Source: Brachycybe producta
Lineage: Eukaryota > Arthropoda > Diplopoda > Playtdesmida > Andrognathidae
Direction of reading: 5' to 3'
DNA: 64,000 nucleotides
NCBI GenBank assembly: GCA_036925085.1
Contig: JAUPFP010000084.1
Location: forward strand, 528,268 to 592,267
This document shows, one piece after another, positions 22,701-32,310 of this stretch. A model generated the notes under the pieces. It was not told where the DNA came from and ran no database searches. It saw only the letters and a list, made by a program, of their open reading frames with translations. A program made the translations under genes and the position numbers. Every line of letters begins with the position of its first letter. Positions within the stretch are counted from its first letter, which is position 1.

Positions 22701-25700
22701 CTAACAAACTTTATACAGTTAATAACCATAAACCAAACTAGGAGTGCGCCACCTGGTGTTAATTTCTATCAAATTGCTAATAGTTAAAAGTGTGTGCTTA
22801 CCATTATTATGTAAAGTTGTTTGAGAAGTCCTAGTAAAAAGCGAAAATCCTAAATAACTAGGAGAGCAAAAAGGTGGACTCCAACAGGGTGGCCTCCAAG
22901 TGACCGGTGGCATGAACGGTTCACACGCCGGCACAAGAGCTGTCATTCGCGGCGAACGAGGTGAAGCGTACGATAAAGGAAAAGTACGACGAAAAGTGAA
23001 CTGAGGCGCGCAAGTGACGGGGTGAATGGTTGTATTAGTGGTCAAGATGGGAGTGACCAAATGACCATCATCTTCATCATCATTATCATTATGCTTTAAC
23101 GATGCTGGTGAAGAGCAATTAGAGGCAGGAGAGGCGCAAGACGAAGTCGCCGATGATGATGATGATGATGATGACGATGAACACTCTTTTTTTATTCTGT
23201 CGTCGCAGAACTGACCACTGTCCACTGCTTCAATTTCAATGTCCACTGAATCATCCTCATCATCATTGATGTCCACTTTGGTGACAATTTCCTGTCCTTT
23301 TTCTCCTCCTTCATCTGATGATATGTAATTGTTGTTGTTGGTGTCGTCTTCTTCTTCTTCTTCTTCAATGTCCATCTTGTGGTCACTCGTGTGGTCACTT
23401 TCACTTGCGTCTGAAACAATTCAGTTAGATTTTTGTCACTTTTTATAATTTTTTTTTTAAATTATTATCTTTTGAATAAATCTGAGATTTTGGAATAATA
23501 ACAATGAAATAAAAAAGGAAACAAAATTCGTAAAACTAACTTGGGTTTGGTTTTTTTTTTTCAAAATGCAAACAAGAAAAATTCGTCATGATTTTTCATG
23601 ATGATGATGCCATTTAATCAAAGGTAACACAGTTACACCTATGCAAACGTTGAATAAAGGCTAAACTAGAAAAGTGCAAACACACTTAAAGCTAAACTAA
23701 CTCTTCTCGATCACTTTCTTTTAGCATTTCTTGTACCAATTTACCACCCTATTGTAACTATTGTAAATTTAGACACAGAAAAGCTAAAGTGGACAACAGA
23801 AAAGAATTAAGAAACTAAAACATCTAATTAGCATTTGTTTAGTTAAAACTCGTTAAACTGAATAAGAGCTAAACTAAACAAGGAATGATTTGGAAAACAG
23901 CGCTAAACTTAACAAAAATAACTAAACTAGAGTTGAACTAAATAATTAACTTCACTAGTTTAGTTAGTTCTTGTCGAGTTTAGCTCGTGTTTAATTTAGT
24001 TTCTGTTCAATTTAGCTCTTTTATCTCGAGTCGAACAAAGGCTAAATTGAGAAAAACGTAACCCTGAGCTGAATATGAAAATCAACTTTTCTAGAGCTAA
24101 ACAAGAGCTAAACACTGAACCAAAAACAAAACAAAAGTTGAACTGAACAATTAACTTTCAAGAGTTTATCTCATTCGTTTAGCTCTTGTTTAATTTAATT
24201 TGTGTATAGTTTAGCTCTTTAGTTTGAATTTAAAAAGAGATTAGACAAGAGCTAAAAACTGAACATAAAACTAAACTAGAGTTCAATTTTTTTATAAACA
24301 TTTAGCTTCTTAAGTTTAGAAATAAACTAAATCAAAGGTAAATTTAAAACAAGGCTAAAAGTAGACAACAACTAAGAGTTGTTGTAGTTGTCCAGTTTAG
24401 CACATTTTTATGCCATTTTGTTCCCATTTTTAAAGTTCCTTTTTCTTATTCCCTAGTTGAAAATGGTGACATAAACCCCCGCCCACTCAATTTTCTCTTA
24501 TAATATTTAATAAATAAATAACACTTTATATTTAAGATTTCTTTACTAATATTAATCCTATGGGAAAAATAAATAACATTTCTCTAATCTTAAAAGAATT
24601 TTTTTTTGAGAAAAATAAGGAAAAAAAAATCTTAAATATAATTTTGAAATGTTTAAATTTGGTGGGAAAAATAATTGAATCCATTTCACACAAATTTTAA
24701 TAATAATCAAGGCCAGAAAAAAGTAATCTCTCCAATTGGAAATTTTTCACCGTCAAAATGAAATATGAAAATTAGGAATTCTTTAAGTAAACTTGAAAAA
24801 TTATCTCTTTTTAAGATGGTTTAATATGAACTATCATCAACGGTCCAAATTCTGATTATTCATGTCTTTCAGAAGAGCAAAATTGAGAAGAAGAAAAAAA
24901 AAAACTAGAAAGTGTTTTAGAAACTAGAAGGGTTTTAAAAGGCAATTTCATATTGAAATCATTCAAAATAAACTTTTTACAGACCAAAAATTAAAAAAAA
25001 ATCGTCTGTTTAAAAGTTGGATCATTTTCAAACTTGACACAAAAAGCTTATTTTGAAAGATAACAACATAAAAGTAGTGACTGAGCTACCTTTCTAGTTT
25101 CTAAAACATATTCAAATACCTCTTCATTTTGCTCCTAAAACATAGAATAACTGATACGTTCTAGATTCGTTAGAAACTAGAAGGCGTAACTCAATTGTAA
25201 TTTCATGTTTATATCTTTTAAAATAAACTTTTTATAGTTTTTATAAGTTTGAATATGACTCAATTTGAAACAGATTGATATCGTTTCAATTTTTGTCTAT
25301 AAAAAGTTTATTTTGAAAGATATCAGAACATTCTAAATGCGAACACTAAAACTGTTCTAGTTTCTAACACTTTCAGATTTCTCTTTAAAAATGAGTAAAA
25401 CTAAGTTAATAAAAAACAACTAACCTGATTCAAATTAAATAAGTCAAGGGAATGTTTACTTTTATTTAAAGAAACCTTTTTTTTTTTTCTACAGATTTGA
25501 AATCCGTGGAAAAAATCACAGCTGTCTTATTGAAATTTCAACCTTATTGTATTTATTTGACTGGACTTTGAAATCTTCTATTTTGTAAAGATTTATTTGA
25601 AACATTTCCTGTATTTTGAGAATTTGTTTTAATAAAATAAGAAAACCGCAAATATAAATATTAAATATTTAGGTTAAGTTCTGTTTTTCTTAAGTTGAGA

Positions 25701-28489
25701 TTTAAGGCGGGTTTCATCAAGTGTAAACGCACCGCAAACCCCGATTATTCTATTTTTCAAGAGCAAAACTAAAAAAGTGTTTTAGAAACTAGAAGGGTAG
25801 CTCAATCACTTATGAGGTATTTTTTCATGTAAAATTAATTTTAAATTGTAAACAACCCTCAAAACTCTGATTATTCTCTCTTGCAAGCAGTTTAATCAGA
25901 AACTTCAAAGAGTTTTAAAAACTAGAAAAAAGAGCTCCACCAATCACTTAAGATGGTATTTTCATGTTGATATCTTTCAAAATAAGCTTTTTATGTCAGA
26001 AAATGACTCAAAAACGCGTATTTTGAAATATATAAAATTGAAAATACTCGTATGCGATTCAGAGCTATAGCCATTCATTCTAGTTTCTAAAACAATTTCT
26101 TTTTACTGTTTGAACTTGTGAAACATGTGCAAAATGAAACATATGCAAAGAATTCGAAAATCAGCTCTTTATATAACTTGACGTTTTTTAGATTTGTAAC
26201 TCAATGGACCTTTTGTCTTATTATCTTCCAAATTAAAAGCTGACGATTTTTATTAACTTAAAATGAAAGCAGTCGTCAAATAAAATTGTGCCACTTTGAA
26301 ATGCGGAAACATTTTCTTTAAATAGGTACTTTTGAGAATTATTATTATTATATTACGTAAAATCCGTCACAATGGACTACTTTTAAGCAATTATTTGCTC
26401 ATTTGGATGCGCGACCAGCTGGTTTTTTTTTGTTTTAATCTGCAAAGAATCTGCGTATGGTTATTCACATTAAGGAGAAAAAAAAGCTCAAAGTAAACTT
26501 TACGATTGCTTAATTTTCAAAACCTCCAATTATTTAAAGGTTTTGTTTCAATTTATTAATTCAACTATTCAAAAAATTCAACATTTAAGCTCAAATGATT
26601 TTTTTTACAAGAAGAGTGTTAAGTTTATTAAAAACTAGGAAAGTCAAGAAATGAATTTTTGAAAATAACTTAATGAAAAATCACTTCTCAAAATCACATT
26701 TTTGAAAATTCATTCATTTAGCAGCCATTTTTTTAGTCTCTTTAAAAAAAAGTTCCAAGTAAACTTTTTTATGATTGCTTACATTCATTTTTCAAAACTT
26801 TTAAAAGTAGAAAATTAATAAATTTTGGTTTCATATTTTTTATTTCAATTATTAAAAACCCTAAAGAAATAATTATTTTACAAGAAATGTAATGTTTGTT
26901 ACAAACTAGAAAAGTCAAGAAATAACATTCAAAAGTAATTCACATTTTTGGAAAATTCTTTCATTTAGGAGCCATTTTAGCCTCTACATAAGACCTCTTT
27001 TAAAAAGGTCAAAGTAAACTTTATTATATAAGAAGAAATTCTAAGTTTGTTATAAACTAGAAAAGTCAACAGATGACGTTAAAAGTAATTTCCTGAAAAA
27101 TCACTTCTCAAAATAACAGTTTTTTTGGAGGAGGGGGGAGGGGGGAGTAATCAATTCAATTACGAGCCATTTAGCCTCCTAATTAAAAGATTATCAACTT
27201 GTTTAAAACTGAAGTTTAATATTTTAAGAAGTTTTAATATGTTTAAGTTTAATAATTACCAACTTTGAAATATCATGAAACGTTTATTTTTCACCATATT
27301 GTGTGATTCAACTATTTTTAAATGATTATTTTACTTTTCTAATTTCTAACAAATTTTGAATACCTTTTTAATTTAAATGGTATTCAAAATTTGTTAGAAA
27401 TTAAATTTAAATACAAGGTTAATCCATTTTTAAAATAGACATTTCGAAAAAATCAACCTTTTTATTCCTATTGAAAAAACTACTGGCGGATAAAATTAGG
27501 AAAAATATGTTTGTCAGATTTATTTTTTCCCAATTTTCGTCCAAAAAAGGTAGACGGAATGAAAATTGACAAATTTCAAATTTGTCACAAAAGACTATTT
27601 TTATATAAATGAACATACAAAAAAGGTTCAGCTTTCCGTTCTAGTTTCTATCACACTTTCAATTTCTCCTTAACAACATTAACGACTAGAAATCTTTCAA
27701 AATTAACATAAAAAGACAAAGACAAATTTAAAAGATATAAAAAAATATGAAAACATTCTTTGTTTGTGGTTTAGTAACCCTTCTAGTTTCTAAAACACAT
27801 TCAAGTTTCTTTTAATTTCGCACCTGGATGGGCGTTTACACTTATTAACTACACTTAAGAGCAATTAAAAAAGTGTTTTAGAAACTGGAAGAGTAACTGA
27901 ATCTTTTCAGACTCTGCAATTTTCGTTTTTCGCATCAAATTGGACTCAAAAACTAATAAAATCGTCCTGAAATTTATAATTCCGGTTAAGAGTTTATTTG
28001 CTTTTTCTAAGATGTCAACATAAAAATAACCTTAAATGGTTTCATTATCCTTCTAGTTTCTAAAAATACATGCCAGTTTCTTTTAATTTTGCTCCTTAAA
28101 GACAAGACTAATCGGAGCTCAAGAGGCGTTTATTAGGGCATTTAAGAACAACTGAGAAGTGTTTTAGAAACTAGAAGAGTAACCTTCACCTTTCCAGGTC
28201 CAAACAGAAATTTATAATACGAGATTATCAGTTCAATTTACTCTTCTAGTTTGAGAAATACTTTCAGTTTTCTTCTTGGATGGGGTTGCTATTTTCTTTA
28301 GTCTAAAAACGCAAAGTTCATTTCAATTTTGTTTCCTTTCATTTGCATACTTAATTTACATAAATATAATTAAAAATGCTTACCATTATCATTGTTGACG
28401 TCCACTTCATGATTATTATTATTGTTATTATTACTTGATGATCCAAACACATTCCTCTGAGGTTTCTTCACTAAGAACGACTTTGGCAT
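19369..28489 (-). CDS. gfi1/sens: Gfi1/Senseless-family SNAG + six C2H2 zinc-finger transcriptional repressor (whole gene)
   Basis: Spliced CDS of four exons: 28489-28384, 23410-22802, 20943-20089, 19706-19369. Lengths 106+609+855+338 = 1908 nt, 635 residues plus TGA. All introns are phase 1 with GTAAG donors and CAG acceptors. Visible domains: SNAG motif [10 protein letters not shown] at 1-10; acidic Glu/Asp stretch about 48-100; IKKE (SUMO-type) at 108-111; Ser tract 113-122; PLNLS (CtBP-type) at 297-301; His/Gln tract about 355-371; C2H2 fingers at 417-438, 446-466, 474-494, 502-522, 530-550 and 558-579; 56-residue tail. Known of the family: nuclear DNA-binding repressors; in vertebrates SNAG recruits LSD1/CoREST, and members specify sensory neurons, hair cells and blood lineages. 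The six-finger set with [38 protein letters not shown] and QRKVDLRRH is diagnostic of Gfi1/Senseless/PAG-3. Orthology is firm; function in this animal is inferred. Confidence 0.95.
19707..20088 (-). other. intron 3 of gfi1/sens (382 bp) with an FB1 copy
   Basis: Phase 1, GTAAGT...CTTTCAG, splitting the linker between fingers 4 and 5. Nearly half of this short intron is an FB1 foldback element (19780-19955). Confidence 0.9.
19780..19955 (+). mobile_element. FB1 element inside gfi1/sens intron 3
   Basis: AAAACTAGAAGGGTAATTCC, GATATCTTTTAAAATAAT, TTTTATGTCAGTTT and CAGCTACCCTTTCTAGTTTC are all present. The element is short because part of the loop and inner right arm are lost. Confidence 0.8.
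20089..20943 (-). CDS. gfi1/sens: Gfi1/Senseless coding exon 3 (CtBP-type motif and fingers 1-4)
   Basis: Acceptor AAAACAG|AATACAG at 20944/20943; donor CACACGG|GTAAGT at 20089/20088. Codon 239 is split G|AA. It encodes PLNLS at 297-301, a match to the PxDLS class bound by CtBP co-repressors (the same variant is known in ZEB proteins), a phosphorylatable-looking [11 protein letters not shown] segment, a His/Gln run, and zinc fingers 1-4. Finger 1 has a H-x4-H ending (HSRRTH); fingers 2-4 have H-x3-H. Linkers are HTGQRP, HAPSKT and HSDTRP. The frame runs on into the intron with a non-family sequence, so the exon must end at this donor. Confidence 0.94.
21010..21350. mobile_element. FB1 copy plus second right arm in intron 2
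   Basis: CTTTCAGGAGTAAAATTAA, AAACTAGAAGGGTAGCTTAA, GATATCTTTTAAAATAAAC, then two successive CTAGTTT right-arm ends (about 21190-21230 and 21290-21320). Confidence 0.7.
21973..22210. repeat. 121-bp tandem repeat in intron 2
   Basis: Units start CCACTTTG at 21973 and 22094, with a third start (CCACTTA) at 22202. Shared landmarks are ACGTGGCTTGCTTCA, CACT(C)CGTGGCTYGTGT and ATAAAACTATG. It resembles the CCACTTTT/CCACCAAAA elements at 32010, 35550 and 39605. Confidence 0.65.
22490..22790 (-). mobile_element. FB1 subfamily element next to the exon 2 donor
   Basis: GTTAGAAACTAGAAGGGTAA...AAACGTTTATTTTGAAAGAT...CTCTTCCAGTTTCTAACAAA, then GCGCCACCTGGTGTTAATTT ending about 15 bp from the splice donor. 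The same GCGCCAYCTGGTRWTA tail follows FB1-like arms at 35980 and 36290. Confidence 0.7.
22802..23410 (-). CDS. gfi1/sens: Gfi1/Senseless coding exon 2 (acidic and Ser/Pro-rich linker)
   Basis: Acceptor TTTCAG|ACGCAAGTG at 23411/23410; donor AATG|GTAAGC at 22802/22801. Encodes residues 36-238 plus one base of 239. It opens with an acidic Ser/Asp/Glu/His segment, then EEEEEEDD, several Asp/Glu blocks, IKKE, a ten-Ser run coded by a TCA/TCG microsatellite, and a Ser/Pro and aromatic-rich end ([21 protein letters not shown]). No folded domain is recognised; linker sequence is poorly conserved in this family. The exon is supported by its open frame, phase match on both sides and canonical sites. 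Confidence 0.85.
23640..24390. repeat. degenerate two-strand minisatellite in intron 1
   Basis: Many imperfect copies of GAGCTAAACTRAACAAGAG and its reverse complement (TTTAGCTCTTGTTTAATTTA) alternate, so the tract can form multiple hairpins. Unit about 20-25 bp. Confidence 0.6.
24855..25160 (-). mobile_element. FB1 foldback element in intron 1
   Basis: Near full length: CTTTCAGAAGAGCAAAATTG, GTTTTAGAAACTAGAAGGGT, loop TCGTCTGTTTAAAAGTTGGA, right arm TTTCTAGTTTCTAAAACATA and TTTTGCTCCTAAAACATAGA. Confidence 0.85.
25160..25395 (+). mobile_element. FB1 foldback element in intron 1
   Basis: GTTAGAAACTAGAAGGCGTA, TATCTTTTAAAATAAACTTT, AAAAAGTTTATTTTGAAAGA, GTTCTAGTTTCTAACACTTT. Confidence 0.8.
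25693..25830. mobile_element. FB1 solo left arm in intron 1
   Basis: Complete outer end (AAGTGTAAACGC...GATTATTCTATTTTTC) through GTTTTAGAAACTAGAAGGGT and CTCAATCACTTATGAGGTA, then stops. Confidence 0.75.
25850..26100 (+). mobile_element. FB1 foldback element in intron 1
   Basis: CTCTGATTATTCTCTCTTGC, CAATCACTTAAGATGGTATT, GATATCTTTCAAAATAAGC and CATTCTAGTTTCTAAAACAA; arms diverged in the middle. Confidence 0.75.
26490..27180. repeat. ~260-bp tandem repeat, about 2.6 units, in intron 1
   Basis: Unit landmarks AAAGTAAACTT at 26490, 26757 and 27011, AACTAGRAAAGTCAA, AAAAATCACTTCTCAAAAT and GAGCCATTTTAGCCTC recur in order. The third unit is internally shortened and carries a GA/G-rich patch at 27127-27148. 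Confidence 0.65.
27690..27850. mobile_element. FB1 right-half fragment in intron 1
   Basis: TAGTAACCCTTCTAGTTTCT and AACACATTCAAGTTTCTTTT, outer end GGGCGTTTACACTT. Confidence 0.65.
27855..28280. mobile_element. two FB1 copies head to tail near exon 1
   Basis: 27855-28146 runs from GTTTTAGAAACTGGAAGAG to TTTTGCTCCTTAAAGACAAG and GGCGTTTATTAGGG. 28150-28280 is a shrunken second copy (GTTTTAGAAACTAGAAGAGT ... TTACTCTTCTAGTTTGAGAA). Together they end about 100 bp inside the exon 1 donor. Confidence 0.7.
28384..28489 (-). CDS. gfi1/sens: Gfi1/Senseless coding exon 1 (SNAG motif)
   Basis: Encodes residues 1-35 plus the first base of codon 36. It starts [15 protein letters not shown], a SNAG motif very close to the MPRSFLVK start of vertebrate Gfi1, and continues into a Ser/Asn-rich stretch. 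This ATG was chosen because SNAG must be at the extreme N-terminus. No in-frame ATG is seen in the bases just upstream (the open frame extends only through a TTG), and the start has G at -3. The donor reads AATG|GTAAGC at 28384/28383. The seven-Asn run is a short AAT-type repeat. Confidence 0.92.
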
Positions 28490-28550
28490 TTCTACTTCTT
28501 TGAGACTTTTATGACAACCTTTTTTTTGTGATAGTTTTTTTTTTAATTTC

Positions 28551-28581
28551 AAATTTGCATAAATTAAAAATATGCAAATTT
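28551..28581 (-). promoter_or_regulatory. perfect inverted pair of POU-octamer-like sites upstream of gfi1/sens start
   Basis: AAATTTGCAT at 28551-28560 and ATGCAAATTT at 28572-28581 form a perfect 10-bp inverted repeat around an 11-bp AT spacer. Each arm holds ATGCAAAT, the classic POU octamer, and TGCATAAATTAA across the first arm also resembles the POU4/Brn3 site. It lies 62-92 nt 5' of the ATG, so it is in the proximal promoter or the 5' UTR. Mammalian Gfi1 is known to act downstream of POU4F3 in hair cells; binding here is inference. Confidence 0.4.
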
Positions 28582-29737
28582 TTCTAACTACCTTAAAAAC
28601 ATTTGCTCCCCTTCTCTTCTTCTTCTTCTTCTTTATATTTTATAATATAAAATGTAGATCACAAATTTTTTTTAGTTTGTAATTTGAAGAAAAATGTTGA
28701 TTTTCAGTGATTTTCAGTGACTTCAAAATCCGATTTAAAATCCGATAAAAATACGCGACACTTAAATGTCATTTATGAGATACTTAAGTATCATTTAAAA
28801 TATAACTGCGATGTTAGCAACAATAAATAAGTATCAAGGGAATATTAACATTCAAAGTTAAACACCCCAACAACCAAAAAAGCCCACCTAGAACTCAATG
28901 AAAAAAGACCCTTTTTTACTCTTTCGAACGCTTTTCTTTGATTCCAAAAACCCCAAAACCACGAACTTAATCAGAGAGAAGAACAAAAAATTACCATTAA
29001 ATGAGATATAAGAAAAGTTCAAAATTCACGATCACCCACAAACTGACACACAAGTTTGCTTGTTCTCTGAGCAACAACTCTCTAACACGAGTTTCACCTG
29101 ATTGAAATCATTTTTCTATTACACATCGATTTTTCTATGGCCAACACACACCTGTACAATATACCTGGTGAAAAAAAATTCAAACCGAACATCCTCCTAA
29201 CCTCCCCCCCCCCCCCCAATCCATCAAGGATTTTTCTTTTTCAAAAAAAAAGTACTATGACGTCATCACCCAAACCATACAATGCAAATAAAACCTTCAA
29301 AGACAGACTGCGATTGGTTCATTGACGTTCATAAGTTGTCTGTCATTTTATGCTATACATTATATTCCATACAGAACATAAAACATAGTATAAAACGACA
29401 ATGTTTAAAAGATCGATATTTGATCCAATAGTTGTGGTGGTTTTTCTTTTCGAGTGGCCAATCAGAGGTTGCCATTTTTTTTTTTTTAGTATGTGTGTTT
29501 CCAAGAGTTTCATTCCAATGATGGACATAAAAAGTAGAAACACAAATCCCCATCTATGCTTCTGTAGTCATGCAAAATATCCATCCACAATATGTTGTCC
29601 AAAAAAAAAAATTATAATAGTTTATTATATAACATTTGCATACAATTACATTTTGTAAAATAAAATTAACATTTAAAAACACGTGCAATTTTTAGGGGGT
29701 TTCTCTCATTAGGTGATTTTTTTTTTCTTCGAACTCT
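28582..29737. other. 5' flank of gfi1/sens
   Basis: Apart from the candidate sites listed, the stretch is AT-rich with a TTC tract (28616-28633), a C-run near 29204-29216, a GTGGCCAATCAGAGG CCAAT-like box near 29453, and no open frame of substance. A 5' non-coding exon could lie here but cannot be placed from sequence alone. Confidence 0.5.
28636..28644 (-). promoter_or_regulatory. possible TATA box for gfi1/sens
   Basis: TATAAAATA in gene orientation, about 150 nt before the start codon, next to a TTC/GAA-rich tract. It fits a TATA box by sequence only. No initiator was identified and such matches are frequent in DNA this AT-rich. Confidence 0.2.
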
Positions 29738-30040
29738 TGGGTTATTTTCTGTCTTTTCAGAAGAATAAAATTAAGAGAAACTAAGAAATTGTGTTTTAGA
29801 AACTAGAAGGGTCAGAATCAATTAAGGATATTCTCTCGTGTTGATATCTTTTAAAATAAAGCATTTTATGCTCAGTTTGAAAATGAGACATTATTTTTCT
29901 TTTGATTTTTTTTTGTCCATAAAAAGTTTATTTTGAAAGATATCAATATGATAATACTATTAAGCTACCATTCTAGTTTCTAATACACTTTCAATTTCTG
30001 CAAAGTCATCTGAAACACAAGAATAATCACACTTTGAAAA
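29738..30040 (+). mobile_element. FB1 foldback element
   Basis: TTTTCAGAAGAATAAAATTA, GTTTTAGAAACTAGAAGGGT, CTCAGTTTGAAAATGAGACA, AAAAAGTTTATTTTGAAAGA, CCATTCTAGTTTCTAATACA. Confidence 0.85.
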
Positions 30041-30190
30041 CTTTGCTTTAACTTGAACCCTTTAAGAAGGGTTTCAACCATACAAAACCCATATTTTGTT
30101 TGAAGAAAAAAAAAACCCCCATCAAATAGCGTATTTTCTATGTTAGAACTCCTTGCTGAGAGAGTTCAAAGTTGAAGTTAAACTTTTAAT
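30035..30190. mobile_element. FB3 foldback element
   Basis: TTTAACTTGAACCCTTTAAG...GGGTTTCAACCA pairs with GAGAGAGTTCAAAGTTGAAG. Confidence 0.45.
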
Positions 30191-31990
30191 TCCCCACCCC
30201 AACCCCATAACAATAAAGTTTTATTTTTTTTAGAAAACTGTGCATTTTACACAGTTGAAAATAAACACAATTTTAAGTTATATTATGAATGGAATTGTGG
30301 ATTTTGTTTTAACAAAAATTTAAATGATTTTCTTAGAAAATATAAGTTTTAAATCGATTTATTATTAATAATTTTTAAAATGCTTATCTTTTTAAACATA
30401 AAAATAGTACTTTTAAAATTCTAACATTTAACAAAATAACTAGTAATAAAAACAGCTAAACAGCCCTATAATTAAAACATATAAAAAATAATTAATTAGT
30501 TATGATATGTGATATGTACAAAAATCATTTGAAAAAATATATTACAATAAAGAAAAAAATCGTTCACTTCTACGCATGTGCAAAAATGCTGCCACAGACC
30601 TAACATCTCTACAATACAATTCATGGTATTGTAACAGTGCATATGTGTAGTATTGCATTACTCCTACATAACTTCATAACTGTTCTTAAAGTGCTACCAA
30701 CTTTTAAGTAGGAGCAACAGCAATATGTAACATATGCAATATATTAAAAAGCAAACCTTTGTATTGCTTCTACATTATTTGGAAATATAAAAGCTTTAGA
30801 CTGTTCTGAAAGTGCTGCCAGCAGTAAGTAGGAGCAACGGCAAACCCCCCCCCCCAAAGAAAAACCACACTTCTGAGGTTATTACGAATCTATGACCCGT
30901 GCCATCATTATAGCAAATTAAACCAGTGTTTTATGCAAGTAAAGCCAAGGGGAGGGAAAATTACGAACATTTTGTCCACAAACTTCGGCCTTTTTATATT
31001 TACCATCTGTTTCGTATACAAAAAAATTAACCAAACACAAAAAAAAGAGGTTAAAGACAGATTCACTTACCTTTAGCTTTAATTTCTTAAGAGGAGGGTG
31101 AGTTGAAGGCTAGGGTTCAAACGCAATATTATTGCTTTAAAAATGTTCTTACTCTCGTAGACCTGCTGTCACTTTTATAAATCACTCCAAAAAAAGCAGA
31201 AAAAAAGTCATTCCACTCTGATATTAGGAGAAAGGACCCCAATGAAGAAGAAGACGACACCAATTGCAGAAGAAGAAAAAAAAAACAGCAGCAGTGTGGC
31301 CCCACCCCACCTTCTCACCCCGCTCAAACTTGGGTCTTCCTCCCACCCCCCGGAGCCCATTAAATAAAGACCACGGACGGATGAACACGGCACGTGTGCA
31401 AGGGGGGAATTCTAGTCTTGTAAAACACAAGTGTGTTCGATCCGAATGCATCAAACCGTATCTATAATAGAAAGAAAGAAAGACAAAAAAAATGGGGATT
31501 AATAATAGTTAGAGGATGATTTAATTGCTCACCGTTTAATGCATCAGTGAATCAGATGTATACAAACATAAAAAGCTTCCTATAATATTGCAATGCATTT
31601 ACACACAATCACCCTCAGTCCCCCCTTACCCTCCTACTTTTTTATAACCTCCCCCCCTACTCCTCATCTATTTTCTATAAAGGTCTATCATCATCATCAT
31701 CATCATCATTATTTAAAATCTTTATTCAAAAATCATTTATATAAACAGATATAACATTGTTTATTAGTAATTTCGACAACAAATGATATTAAGGTGTGTG
31801 TGGGGTTGGTGGTGCACCTGGAGTTACTCAAGTGTGGCCGCCGCGTTGTTACAACTAATATCTCCCCCAACACCTTTATTTTGTTGGGGGGGGGGCTCTC
31901 AAAATTGCTAAACATAATGAGAACAATAGGGCTTTCTTTTTTTGGAACCTTTAGTCTCTGGACCACAGGTTTCGTTTTGTGTTCAAAGTC
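30191..31990. other. no gene seen
   Basis: AT-rich with direct repeats TAAGTAGGAGCAACRGCAA (30707 and 30825), a C-run at 30844-30854 and a GC-richer patch 31290-31420. No supported frame. Confidence 0.5.
31687..31712. repeat. (ATC)n microsatellite
   Basis: Eight or so ATC units ending in ATTATT. Confidence 0.8.
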
Positions 31991-32009
31991 CAGGCCAAGA
32001 AAAAAACGC

Positions 32010-32310
32010 CAAGGGATTATACAGACCACTTTTGGTGGTCGATTTCGACTGCAAAATAAAGTCCGGTTGGCGCCGAAAGCGACCACTTCGAATATTACCA
32101 TAAAAAATACGAACGTACAATACAACCATGGTTCAAGAACAATTCAACTACGCTCCGATAAAAATGCAATTACAATGCAACCACATTTCAACTACATTGC
32201 AACCACATTGCACCCAAGTTGCAACTACAAGTAACCACAGCCCAACCACCTGCAACGTCATTTGCAGTCAAAATAAACCACCAAAAGTGGCCCGTGTGCC
32301 AAGATTCTCA
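32010..32310. mobile_element. CCACTTTTGG inverted-repeat element, largest copy
   Basis: Left GACCACTTTTGGTGGTCGAT, right CAAAATAAACCACCAAAAGT then GGCCCGTGTGCCAAG. The interior has CAACCACATT/CAACTACATT-type units in tandem. Related copies at 35550-35705 and 39605-39745. No target duplication resolved. Confidence 0.6.

Larger units (their letters stand above)
20944..22801 (-). other. intron 2 of gfi1/sens (1858 bp)
   Basis: Phase 1, GTAAGC...AAAACAG. Contains FB1 copies at about 21010-21350 and 22490-22790 and a 121-bp tandem repeat at 21973-22210. The FB1-subfamily sequence at the 5' end of the intron comes within about 15 bp of the exon 2 donor. Confidence 0.85.
23411..28383 (-). other. 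intron 1 of gfi1/sens (4973 bp)
   Basis: Phase 1, GTAAGC...TTTCAG. It holds a degenerate TTTAGCTCTTGT-type array (about 23640-24390), FB1 copies at 24855-25160, 25160-25395, 25693-25830, 25850-26100, 27690-27850, 27855-28146 and 28150-28280, and a ~260-bp tandem repeat at 26490-27180. 24400-24850 is low-complexity AT-rich sequence with no feature seen. No open frame with family resemblance suggests another coding exon. Confidence 0.85.

Noticed and set aside
28490-28552. N-terminal extension of exon 1 by 21 codons
   Set aside because: It begins at TTG, not ATG, and would bury the SNAG motif, which works only at the extreme N-terminus.
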